Shown: positions 42,701-50,215 of the stretch, piece by piece
Position numbering within the stretch: the first letter of the stretch is position 1
Layout of the letters: each line of letters begins with the position of its first letter
Assembly (NCBI GenBank): GCA_050247075.1
Contig: JBFWUW010000030.1
Span: 1 to 64,000, forward strand
From: JBFWUW01 sp050247075
GTDB taxonomy: Bacteria; Planctomycetota; Planctomycetia; Pirellulales; JBFWUW01
Reading direction: 5' to 3'
Length of the DNA: 64,000 bases
Notes under the pieces: model-generated
The model's database searches: none
What the model saw: only the letters and a program-made list of their open reading frames with translations
Told to the model about the DNA's origin: nothing
Position numbers and translations under genes: made by a program

Positions 42701-45301
42701 TTACTTTGGCAACAACTGCCGCACGGCGTCGACGGTCAACGCCACCCGAAATCCATTGAGGCCCCACGAAGCGTGAAACGAGCCGCGAGTGGCGGAGCGA
42801 GCATATCGCGACCCATCGTTAAAGTTGCCGCCCCGCATCACTCGCTGCGAATCGGCGGAAGACGGGTTGCTGGGGTCAACCGCCGGCACCGCGTCGAACT
42901 GCTCGTAATAGGTCGGATCCCAGCCGTCCTCCACCCACTCCCACACGTTGCCGTGCATGTCGAACAGTCCCAGCGGATTCCTTGGCAGTTCACCTACCGG
43001 GTGCGTACGTATTTCGGAGTTTTCACCCGTCCAACCAATACGCTTCAGGTCTTCATCTGAGTCGCCAATCCAGTATTTGGTAATCGTGCCAGCCCGGCAC
43101 GCAAACTCCCACTCGGCCTCTGTCGGCAATCGGTAGCCGTTGCCCGACAACATTTTCACATCGTTCTCTACTCGCGCATAGAACGGTGTGAGTGACTCTT
43201 TCTCGCACAGTTTGGCACAGAAATCGACCGCATCGTACCAACGTGCCCCTTCGACGGGATGCTGCGCCGTATCGAGGCCGGCGACCTTCTCCGATTTCTT
43301 AGGATCCCTGCCAGTGCTTGCAAAGACGGATGGGTTTGTGCCCATCACCGCTTCATAGTTCTCTTGCGTCACCTGATGAACGCCCATGTAGATGGCTTTC
43401 GTGAGGATGACTTTGTGCCGAGGCGCTTCGCTCGGAAAGTGCTTTCGCCAATAATCCTCATCGGGCGGAAAGTCCTTGAGGCATTCATCGATTTCGTCCG
43501 TGGTGCTGCCCATCAAGAACTCGCCCGGCGGAATAAGGCGAAACTTCATGCCGAGCGAATTCGTGTGCTCCAACGGCAGCTTCAAGTAGTCGGCCCAGGC
43601 TTGCTGATGTATCTCGGCTTGCGCGGCATCGAACGGGGCAATCGCGGGTTGCGGTGCGTCCGCCGGCCAACCGTGCCAGCCGCCCGCGTTGTTTGGCGAG
43701 TCGCCACTGTCAGCCGTCACCGTGGCAGAGCCGCCGTCTGGCACTTCAATCCGGGCAATTTCCTTGCCGCCCTTGTCGCGAACAATGACCCACACGCCCA
43801 TAACGGCCATCAGGCCGCCGACAATCAGGGCGGGTATGGCGGCGGCCCACGGAATATCCAGCGGTTCTTCTCGACCGGGAAGCGGGAGTCGCAACCCGCC
43901 ACGCTCCGCTTGCTGAATCCGTGCCAAGTGCGACTCAAACTCCTTATGCCCCGGCTTGAGTACACGAAGCCGCTCCAACGCCGCTTGAAGTTGCTGGCGG
44001 CTCTGGCGATCTTTGCGATGCATGCCCTGCTGGATGGTTGCCAGCAAGTTATTGATCTCAAACTGCCGCTGTCGGGCTTCAAATAAGATCTCCCGCACGA
44101 CAGGAATATTCTCCGCGTTGGGGACTTCTTCCAACAGGGCAATCACTTCTTGGTAACAATGCAGATCCAACAGCTCCTTGGCACTGCGGGCACGGCTGTT
44201 CAATTCATCGCCAGCCATCAGGCCGCCTTGACCGCTGCCTGCCGTGAACATTTTCGTGGCGGCCTCACCCGACCGCCTCCACACTGTGCTGCCCGGCGAG
44301 GAGGATGGAGTTTCTTGAGCCGCGCTCGCGTTGCCTGATGCAAACGGATGGAGCGCCTCGGCCAGCGCCGTTCCATCCTGAAAACGGTCGGCGGGCTGCT
44401 TGGCAACAAGCCGTTCAAAAATGGCAACCACTCCGTCGGGAACGTCTGTCCGCAGGGTCTTGAGATTGGGGACCGGGTCGAGTACGTGGGCAGTCATCTT
44501 GCTAACCGTGCTATTATGCTGATCGTCCTCGAACGGCGCGTGCCCGGTCAGCAGGTAGAACAGGGTGCATCCCAGCGCATACAAGTCGGTTCGTTGATCC
44601 GTTTCGCGGGCGTCTTCCCATTGCTCCGGGGCCATATAGTCGGGCGTGCCGAAAGCCTGCCCGGCCGCGGTCAGATCGGTCGCCTGGTTCGCATCGCTGG
44701 CCAACCGTGCCAGGCCTAAATCGAGCAGCTTGATCTGGCCGTTTTTGGCGACCAGCATATTCGATGGCTTGACGTCGCGGTGAACCAGCCCGCCCCCGTG
44801 TGCGGCGGCCAGGGCAATGGCCGCCTGTCTCAAGGCCCGGCAGGCGTTGGCGGGTGACAGCGGGCCTTTTCTCTTGACCAACTTATGCAGGTCGGTCCCT
44901 TCCACGTACTCCATCGCCAGGAAGTGCGTGCCGTCGATTTCACCCGCGTCGTACGCCTGTACGATGTTTGCATGCGTCAACTTGCCGACCGCCTTCATCT
45001 CCCGCTTGAAACGGACAACCGCGTCGGCGCTTTTCGTGAACTGCCGCGACAAGACCTTGATGGCAACGAGCTTGTCTAAATGCTCGTGCCGGGCCTTGTA
45101 GACGGCCCCCATCCCACCTTCGCCAAGTTTTTCCAGCAATTGATACGGGCCTAGCCTTCCACCGCTTCCGGCCATTGTCGCATTCGCTAGCTGAGACGGC
45201 GAGTTTGCCGGCGGCAATGTCGGCGCCGCATCGCCGGGGGGATGCGCTTCTGGCGAAGGATGGACGACTGGCATGGCATCGCTGCCCTTTTGTGGCGTCA
45301 T
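42701..45301 (-). CDS. Ser/Thr protein kinase fused to SUMF1 (formylglycine-generating-enzyme-like) domain
   Basis: 866 residues from ATG 45301 (GGGAG nine bases upstream). The kinase domain (about 50-320) is complete: GEGGMGAVYKARH, AIKVLS, HRDVKPSNML, LLDLGLAR and GTPDYMAPEQW. A low-complexity linker and helices (about 330-480) lead to one membrane helix near 490 (AAIPALIVGGLMAVMGVWVIV). An extracytoplasmic SUMF1 domain (about 570-866) has NSLGMKFRLIPPGEFLMGS, YRLPTEAEWEFACRAGT, GLFDMHGNVWEWVEDGW and RVMRGGNFNDGSRY. Planctomycetes carry many such fusions. The Cys pair of sulfatase-activating FGE is not evident, so the domain is probably sensory or binding. Confidence 0.88.
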   Translation of the reverse strand: MTPQKGSDAMPVVHPSPEAHPPGDAAPTLPPANSPSQLANATMAGSGGRLGPYQLLEKLGEGGMGAVYKARHEHLDKLVAIKVLSRQFTKSADAVVRFKREMKAVGKLTHANIVQAYDAGEIDGTHFLAMEYVEGTDLHKLVKRKGPLSPANACRALRQAAIALAAAHGGGLVHRDVKPSNMLVAKNGQIKLLDLGLARLASDANQATDLTAAGQAFGTPDYMAPEQWEDARETDQRTDLYALGCTLFYLLTGHAPFEDDQHNSTVSKMTAHVLDPVPNLKTLRTDVPDGVVAIFERLVAKQPADRFQDGTALAEALHPFASGNASAAQETPSSSPGSTVWRRSGEAATKMFTAGSGQGGLMAGDELNSRARSAKELLDLHCYQEVIALLEEVPNAENIPVVREILFEARQRQFEINNLLATIQQGMHRKDRQSRQQLQAALERLRVLKPGHKEFESHLARIQQAERGGLRLPLPGREEPLDIPWAAAIPALIVGGLMAVMGVWVIVRDKGGKEIARIEVPDGGSATVTADSGDSPNNAGGWHGWPADAPQPAIAPFDAAQAEIHQQAWADYLKLPLEHTNSLGMKFRLIPPGEFLMGSTTDEIDECLKDFPPDEDYWRKHFPSEAPRHKVILTKAIYMGVHQVTQENYEAVMGTNPSVFASTGRDPKKSEKVAGLDTAQHPVEGARWYDAVDFCAKLCEKESLTPFYARVENDVKMLSGNGYRLPTEAEWEFACRAGTITKYWIGDSDEDLKRIGWTGENSEIRTHPVGELPRNPLGLFDMHGNVWEWVEDGWDPTYYEQFDAVPAVDPSNPSSADSQRVMRGGNFNDGSRYARSATRGSFHASWGLNGFRVALTVDAVRQLLPK

Positions 45302-45552
45302 ACTCAAAGTCTCCCTTCAGGAATAACTTCTGGGCGTTGCCGAGTATGGTCGCCCAAGGGCCAGTCTGAAAGTTGCGAATGATCGCACTGGGTAGTTCTG
45401 CCTCGCGACTCCGTCGCATAAGTCTACTCGCGGGCGACTGTCGCCACAAATTTCGAGGGGACCAAATGTCATTCGGCGGACCTATATCTTTACAGGATTG
45501 CCAAGGCTTGATGCATGCTTTGCCCAAGCTGATGACCAACGGCGGCCATAAC
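45302..45552. other. Gap between the two kinase genes, nothing recognised
   Basis: About 250 bases with no supported gene or repeat. Leftward transcription of the kinase-SUMF1 gene probably starts here, but no clear promoter was picked out. Confidence 0.4.
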
Positions 45553-46794
45553 TCATATTGACAAGCCTTGCAGCTTGCCGATCCAGAGAAGTTCCTTGAG
45601 CAAGAGTGCGGGAGTTTGGAACCGGTCTTCTGGCCGCTTGGCCAGCATATGCATAACCAGATCCTGAAACCGGTCATCGACGGAGAGATGCACCGTCTTG
45701 GGCTTTGTCGGTGTTTGATCTCTGATACTCCGGATCAGCTCCGGCAGCGAATGACTCTCGAAGGGGGCGCGTCCGGTCAACAAGGCATAAAGTGTTGCAC
45801 CCAGACTGTAAATATCGGAGCGACAGTCAACATCTACACCGTCGCGAGTCCGCTCCGGCGAAAGGTAAGAAAGATCCCCCACGATTTGGCCGGGACGTGT
45901 TACCTGTCTGGCTTGCGTTCCTGATAATGCCTTTGCCAGCATCAAGTTGCCCAGTTTGCAGACGTTGTCGCCGCGGCGTTGCAGGATATTCTCTGGTGTA
46001 ACATTGCGATGGATGATCTGATGCTCGTAAGCCGCCTCTAAGGCCCGCGCGACATGCACCGCCACGCGCCAGGTACTCTGCCAATCCAGCATTCCCATGA
46101 TCCCCATGCGGTGGATCACCTCGCGCAAACTTTGGCCGTCGATATGCTCCATGGCAAACCAGCAGTATGAACCTTGCTTGCCCGCACCGTACAACTCAAC
46201 CAGGTTCTCGTGTCGGATGTCGATCATCGTTTGCATCGCCCGCACGAAGCGCTGCTTCTGCGCTTCGTCCCCGGCGGTTTCTGGCGACAGCACCTTGACC
46301 GCGGCGGGCCGATCTCTCTTGGTGTCGTGCGCTAGAAACATCAGGCCGCTTTCGCTCTTGTGGATCACGCGGTCGAGCCGAAAATGTGACATCGACTGCC
46401 CAATCAGATCATTCACGATAGGAAATGCCGGTGGCTGCGGTGACATCGGTTGCCGGAAAGGCGGAAGCGGACCGGGCTGCAGAGTACTCTGCTCGGCGGA
46501 CGTTGCTAGCTGAAAGCGGATCTGGGTGTCGCCAAGGCAGAATACGTCACCGGGCCGCAACTCTTGCCGCTTGATGGGTGTTCCGTTCAACAAAGTGCCG
46601 GCCGTGCTGCCGGAATCAATCAGGATGGCCTGTCCGCCATCTACCTGCACCAGGCAATGAGTTCTAGAAACGCGAGGATCCGTCAATTGGGTCAAAGTTG
46701 ACTGGCTGCGGCCAATGGTCAGCGTCTGCCCATCGACTAACGAGATCCTGCGTCCCGCGTCCGGGCCGACGATGATGAACAGCTCAAGTTTCAT
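45553..46794 (-). CDS. FHA domain fused to a predicted pseudokinase
   Basis: 413 residues. Residues 1-95 form an FHA domain with the phosphothreonine-binding signature GRS (28-30), VSRTH (42-46) and NG (70-71). The kinase domain (about 135-405) keeps the VAIK-like AAVKVLS Lys167 and APE-like LSPERT. But the catalytic loop is HRNVTPENIL (Asp to Asn at 264), and the metal-binding DFG is NLM at 283-285. The Gly-rich loop is also degenerate (HKSESGLMF). I infer a catalytically weak or dead kinase that binds phosphoproteins. The active kinase-SUMF1 gene is next downstream. Confidence 0.85.
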   Translation of the reverse strand: MKLELFIIVGPDAGRRISLVDGQTLTIGRSQSTLTQLTDPRVSRTHCLVQVDGGQAILIDSGSTAGTLLNGTPIKRQELRPGDVFCLGDTQIRFQLATSAEQSTLQPGPLPPFRQPMSPQPPAFPIVNDLIGQSMSHFRLDRVIHKSESGLMFLAHDTKRDRPAAVKVLSPETAGDEAQKQRFVRAMQTMIDIRHENLVELYGAGKQGSYCWFAMEHIDGQSLREVIHRMGIMGMLDWQSTWRVAVHVARALEAAYEHQIIHRNVTPENILQRRGDNVCKLGNLMLAKALSGTQARQVTRPGQIVGDLSYLSPERTRDGVDVDCRSDIYSLGATLYALLTGRAPFESHSLPELIRSIRDQTPTKPKTVHLSVDDRFQDLVMHMLAKRPEDRFQTPALLLKELLWIGKLQGLSI

Positions 46795-47098
46795 GCCACG
46801 AAAGCTCCCAGACTGGATACAGCGATAGCCCTAAGCTCAAAGAGAAGGCTAAATGCAAGGTGGCTCATCGGTCTCGATCGGGCGAACTCCAGGGACATTC
46901 ATCCACTTGGCCGCGAGTGGGCTATTGTCGCATCAATTGTAACGTCTGGCTGGATCACGGATTGGATCAACACTCGGAGCGGTGAGTCGAAAGGGTCCGA
47001 ACACCGCCACGCGCCGTCTGTCGCGCGGCCGCCCGACTGGCGGAGGTCCGCACCATGCATGCGTATCCCCAGATGAGACAGATACAAAAAACATATTA

Positions 47099-47146
47099 TA
47101 AAACAGTTGTTTTAATAGTATGCAAATATACTATCTATGGTATAAT
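47099..47146 (+). promoter_or_regulatory. AT-rich island with dyads and an extended -10 promoter
   Basis: TAAAACA-GT-TGTTTTA (47099-47114) and ATAGTAT-N6-ATACTAT (47115-47134) are adjacent dyads, followed by TGGTATAAT (extended -10; TATAAT at 47141-47146). A CGTCGG...CCGACG hairpin lies seven bases after the -10 (47153-47174). No good -35 is present, as is usual for extended -10 promoters. Whether it is active, and what it transcribes, is inference. Confidence 0.5.
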
Positions 47147-47431
47147 CGTACGCGTCGGGCTTTGCGCGCCGACGTGGCTTTTGCACGTCCAACGGGCGCG
47201 AAGCCCCCAAGCCGCCCAAGCATCGTCGTCCGCCGCGTGCTCGAACAGCATGGCCGTGGCGGGCGGTCGATCGGGCGAGTCACTTATTTCGGCTACCGTT
47301 GCCGGCTGGTTGGCCAAATTGAGAGCGAGTTCTTTCTCGCCGCTCCCTGGGCCGACCGGTATGCGTCACGGGGCCTATCCCTATTTTTGAAACGCGGTCG
47401 TCGCGCGGGGCGCTGTCGGTGCGCGCTAGGT

Positions 47432-47456
47432 TGTAGGAGCCGTCTCCGACGCCGAT
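47432..47456. repeat. Variant copy of the 25-bp interspersed repeat
   Basis: TGTAGGAGCCGTCTCCGACG at its start, a sub-family in which the middle differs from the copies at 25793 and 35456; an inverted relative is near 8646. Confidence 0.75.
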
Positions 47457-47466
47457 TGGCCACCAT

Positions 47467-47596
47467 CCTTACCTGCACCACACCCCCGTGGTGGAACAGG
47501 TAACGCGATCGCGCGAACCAAATCCCACGCGAATTCCCACGGAACTACCCGATTGTTACCTGCACCACACCGTGAAATGGTGCAGGTAACGTGGAA
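47467..47596. repeat. Palindromic unit, copy 1
   Basis: Holds hairpin H1 (47469-47503; TTACCTG/CAGGTAA and CACCAC/GTGGTG arms with a bulge), then CGCGATCGCGCGAACC, then hairpin H2 (47555-47590; 13-bp perfect GTTACCTGCACCA stem). Copy 2 lies 296 bases further on in the same order and orientation. Confidence 0.9.
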
Positions 47597-47762
47597 CGAG
47601 AACCTTCCAATCCCAACATCCGCACCCCTCGCCCGGTACTCCGGGAGAGGGGATGGGGGTGAGGGCCGGCACCGCATTCGACGATCCATGCCCAGCAATC
47701 CCATCTCAAGAAACAAAATCCACGCGCGCTTCAAGCCGGCAATGCAGGAACTTGGTGGCTAC

Positions 47763-47890
47763 GCTTACCTGCACCACGCCCCGTGGTGGAACAGGTAACG
47801 CGATCGCGCGAACCCAAAACCCCGCGATTCCCAAGAGAAGTACCTGTTTCTTACCTGCACCACACCGAAAAATGGTGCAGGTAACGTGGA
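47763..47890. repeat. Palindromic unit, copy 2
   Basis: Hairpins H3 (47765-47798) and H4 (47851-47884) match H1 and H2 of copy 1, with the same CGCGATCGCGCGAACC between. Loops and flanks differ, while stems are kept, as expected if the RNA or DNA structure matters. Confidence 0.9.
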
Positions 47891-48082
47891 ACAGGAATCG
47901 CCGAACAATCGCATCGGAACCTGCCAATGGAACGCCGACTGTCGCCGACAGTCGATGGCCCCTTCAAACGAGGATTGTCGAATTCGTACCAGACCCGGCG
48001 GACGGTTTAGAATTGTTTGGCAATTGCCTTTATCCTACAATGGAAGGTGTTCAGAGCATGAACCGGCATGAAGAGGCTTTAC

Positions 48083-48286
48083 ATGAGTTCCATCACGGAC
48101 ATAGAAGCCGCGATTGAGCAGTTGCCGCCATCGGAAGTAGAGCAACTGGCCCTCTGGCTGGAGAGATTTCGCGCACGGCGAACCGCGGCCGTGCCCATTT
48201 CCGCCTGGCTGGCGAGCGCTCGCGGCACCGCGCGGCCAGGCGTGACCACGGCTGGAGTGATGGCGCTCACGCGCGGTGAGGAATGA
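48083..48286 (+). CDS. Putative antitoxin of a VapBC-type pair
   Basis: 67 residues from ATG 48083, chosen for GAGG six bases upstream; an ATG five codons earlier is possible. The sequence (ITDIEAAIEQLPPSEVEQLALWLERFRARR) is a short amphipathic helix typical of small antitoxins in which a DNA-binding N-terminus is absent or reduced. It overlaps the toxin start by four bases (ATGA). Function is inferred from the partner. Confidence 0.7.
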   Translation: MSSITDIEAAIEQLPPSEVEQLALWLERFRARRTAAVPISAWLASARGTARPGVTTAGVMALTRGEE

Positions 48287-48687
48287 GCGGTTTCCTGTTC
48301 GATGCGAATGTGCTACTCGATATTGCCACCGACGACGCAACCTGGCTGGCCTGGTCGGAGGGGCAGTTACAAGTTGCCGCCGCGCAAGGACCGATCCTGA
48401 TCAATCCGATTATCTACTCCGAACTTGCCCCAGCTTTCGCGACGCGATCCGACCTCGACCGCTGGCTCGATCCGGCTATCTTTCGGCGGCTCCCGCTGCC
48501 ATACGACGCGGGTTGGCTGGCCGCGGAAGCCTTCGTCAAATACCGGCGAGCGGGTGGCATCAAGAGTTCACCTCTTCCAGATTTCTACATCGGTGCGCAC
48601 GCTGAAGTCGAGCGGCTCACGTTGGTGACGCGCGATGCCGCACGGTATCGCACGTACTTTCCAGGTGTTGCGCTGATCACTCCCTAG
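48283..48687 (+). CDS. vapC: VapC-type PIN-domain toxin
   Basis: 134 residues. The PIN fold and acidic site are seen in FLFDANVLLD (Asp7), IIYSELAPAF (Glu), SPLPDFYIGAHAE (Asp) and LVTRDAARYRTYFPG (Asp). VapC toxins are RNases cleaving tRNA or rRNA, neutralised by the antitoxin encoded just upstream. The PDFxIGAHA motif is a family hallmark. All four acids are present, so it is probably active. The pair lies next to the non-coding palindromic region. Confidence 0.85.
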   Translation: MSGFLFDANVLLDIATDDATWLAWSEGQLQVAAAQGPILINPIIYSELAPAFATRSDLDRWLDPAIFRRLPLPYDAGWLAAEAFVKYRRAGGIKSSPLPDFYIGAHAEVERLTLVTRDAARYRTYFPGVALITP

Positions 48688-48862
48688 AGCCGCCATGATT
48701 CAAGGTTCGACTTCGCATTTCGGGAGGCTAATTTCGCCGCGAGCAGGGCCAGTCCGCCACATAACCGCGATGTTCTTGGTTGGCTGGCTCAAACCGCGAT
48801 ATTTGCCGGTTTTTTGGCGGTTAAAGGCCGTTCGCAGCAGTGCTATCGGTGTTCCAATCAGA

Positions 48863-48890
48863 TTGACACAGCATGGTTCGCGTTGATAAT
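48863..48890 (+). promoter_or_regulatory. Sigma-70-type promoter before a secreted HEAT-like gene
   Basis: TTGACA (48863-48868) and GATAAT (48885-48890) are separated by 16 bases. This is a near-consensus arrangement 46 bases before the start of the following gene. Confidence 0.65.
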
Positions 48891-48935
48891 CTAAATGGGT
48901 GGTAAACGCCTTACGCGCAGAGGGAGATCGCAGCG

Positions 48936-50201
48936 ATGACTGGCTCCATGATCCTTGGGTTGGAAAAGTCCGTTCGCGGCACGTTGCTGGGGGTTTGCAC
49001 CCTGCTGGCGATGGCTGTTGGCTGGCCGTCCTCCGCCGGTTACGCCGCCGATGCGCCGATTGAAGATGCTGGAGTCCTCAAGAAGCTGCACCGCCGGTTG
49101 AGTTCGCTCAATATCGACCTCAGCGACATGCGCAGCTCTGGTGAAATCACCGACCAGGCCAAGTTCAAGGATTTCTTCAACGGGGCGCTCGATGTCATTC
49201 GTTCGCCGGCCAATGATGACTTTCCCAAGTATCGCGTCCAATACTTCAGCAAGCCGCTGCAGCAGTCGGGGAATGCTCCCAGCAAGGCTTTTCACGACGA
49301 ACTCAACAAGTTCTTGCTAGAGAATTGCCCCAAGCTGGCGGAAGACCCCGCGCTCACGCCGGCATCGCAAATCAACGCCGCCATAATTCTGGCCGACCTG
49401 AACAGCAAGGAACTGGCCGTTGGCGGACGCGGAACGGTTGTACCTTTGGCGGCGGCTCTGCCCGTGTTGATGGATCTGTACAAAACTGGCAAGTCCGAGG
49501 CCGTCCGCGCGGTCGCGCTGGCCGGCATGGTCCGCCATGCCGAAGGGGGCAGCATGTCCAAGGACATGCAATCCAAGGTCGGCGACGAAATGCTCAAGAC
49601 TCTGGCCACGGCTACACCCCCCAAGGGCCGCTCCGCCGATGCGCAATTGTGGTTTCGCCGCCGGGCGTGTGAAGCGCTGGGCTACATTGGCGACCCCGGT
49701 GATGGCAACGACCCCTCCGCCGTGGTCAAGGCGCTCACCGCCACCATTGCCGCGGGCGGAGAGAGCCGGTTGTTGCCCCTCCGCTGCGATGCAGCCAACG
49801 CCCTGGCCAAACTGAAAATCACGCCCGCCCTGAATGTGAACTACGCGCAACTGGGCGGTTTGCTGGCGCAGTTGGCTGTCGATGTGGCCCGCGACGAAAC
49901 GGTCACCACGCAGGCCGGCTTGCGGTCGATGATCGTGCCGGTGGATAACGCACTGCACGGCACGTTGGCTACCCAGCGATTGGCGGACGCCAAGCGGCTA
50001 GCTCCTGGCGGTTTGACAACGTTGGCCGCGGGTACGCCGCATGAGGAATACATCAAGAGCCTGGCCGATCAGCTCCAGCCCATGATCGACCTGACCTTGG
50101 CCGATGACTTCAGCCTGGAACAGGCCCGCAAGGATGCCGACGACTTGGAAACCTGGATTGGCGACAATCCGGTTGACGGCGAGGCCGTGGCCGCCAATTA
50201 G
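48936..50201 (+). CDS. Secreted HEAT-like protein of unknown function
   Basis: 421 residues. A signal peptide (about 1-37) ends SAGYAAD. The body is alpha-helical with ALPVLMDLYKTGKSEAVRAVALAGMVRHAE and RRRACEALGYIGDP segments characteristic of HEAT/ARM repeats. No catalytic motif is seen. A near-consensus promoter precedes it. It is probably co-transcribed with the following HEAT-type lipoprotein gene, whose start is 14 bases after its stop. Planctomycetes encode many such exported scaffolds. Confidence 0.72.
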   Translation: MTGSMILGLEKSVRGTLLGVCTLLAMAVGWPSSAGYAADAPIEDAGVLKKLHRRLSSLNIDLSDMRSSGEITDQAKFKDFFNGALDVIRSPANDDFPKYRVQYFSKPLQQSGNAPSKAFHDELNKFLLENCPKLAEDPALTPASQINAAIILADLNSKELAVGGRGTVVPLAAALPVLMDLYKTGKSEAVRAVALAGMVRHAEGGSMSKDMQSKVGDEMLKTLATATPPKGRSADAQLWFRRRACEALGYIGDPGDGNDPSAVVKALTATIAAGGESRLLPLRCDAANALAKLKITPALNVNYAQLGGLLAQLAVDVARDETVTTQAGLRSMIVPVDNALHGTLATQRLADAKRLAPGGLTTLAAGTPHEEYIKSLADQLQPMIDLTLADDFSLEQARKDADDLETWIGDNPVDGEAVAAN

Positions 50202-50215
50202 CAAACACGAGCAAG

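Larger units (their letters stand above)
46795..48082. other. Non-coding region with AT-rich island and palindromic units
   Basis: About 1.29 kb with no convincing protein gene. From left to right: a GCCGTCTGTCGC...CGGAGGT..GCACCA segment (about 47017-47058) resembling sequence right of repeat A (41190-41225); an AT-rich island at 47080-47150; interspersed repeat copy at 47432-47456; two copies of a roughly 130-bp palindromic unit; and between them a CCCCTC...GAGGGG hairpin near 47625-47655. Reading frames here lack family matches and ribosome-binding sites. Confidence 0.6.

Noticed and set aside
47120..47503. 127-residue plus-strand frame in the non-coding region
   Set aside because: Arg-rich, runs across repeats and hairpins, and has no ribosome-binding site; more likely non-coding.
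47467..47890. Possible CRISPR array
   Set aside because: There are only two units with internal hairpins and no uniform spacers, and no cas genes are nearby.
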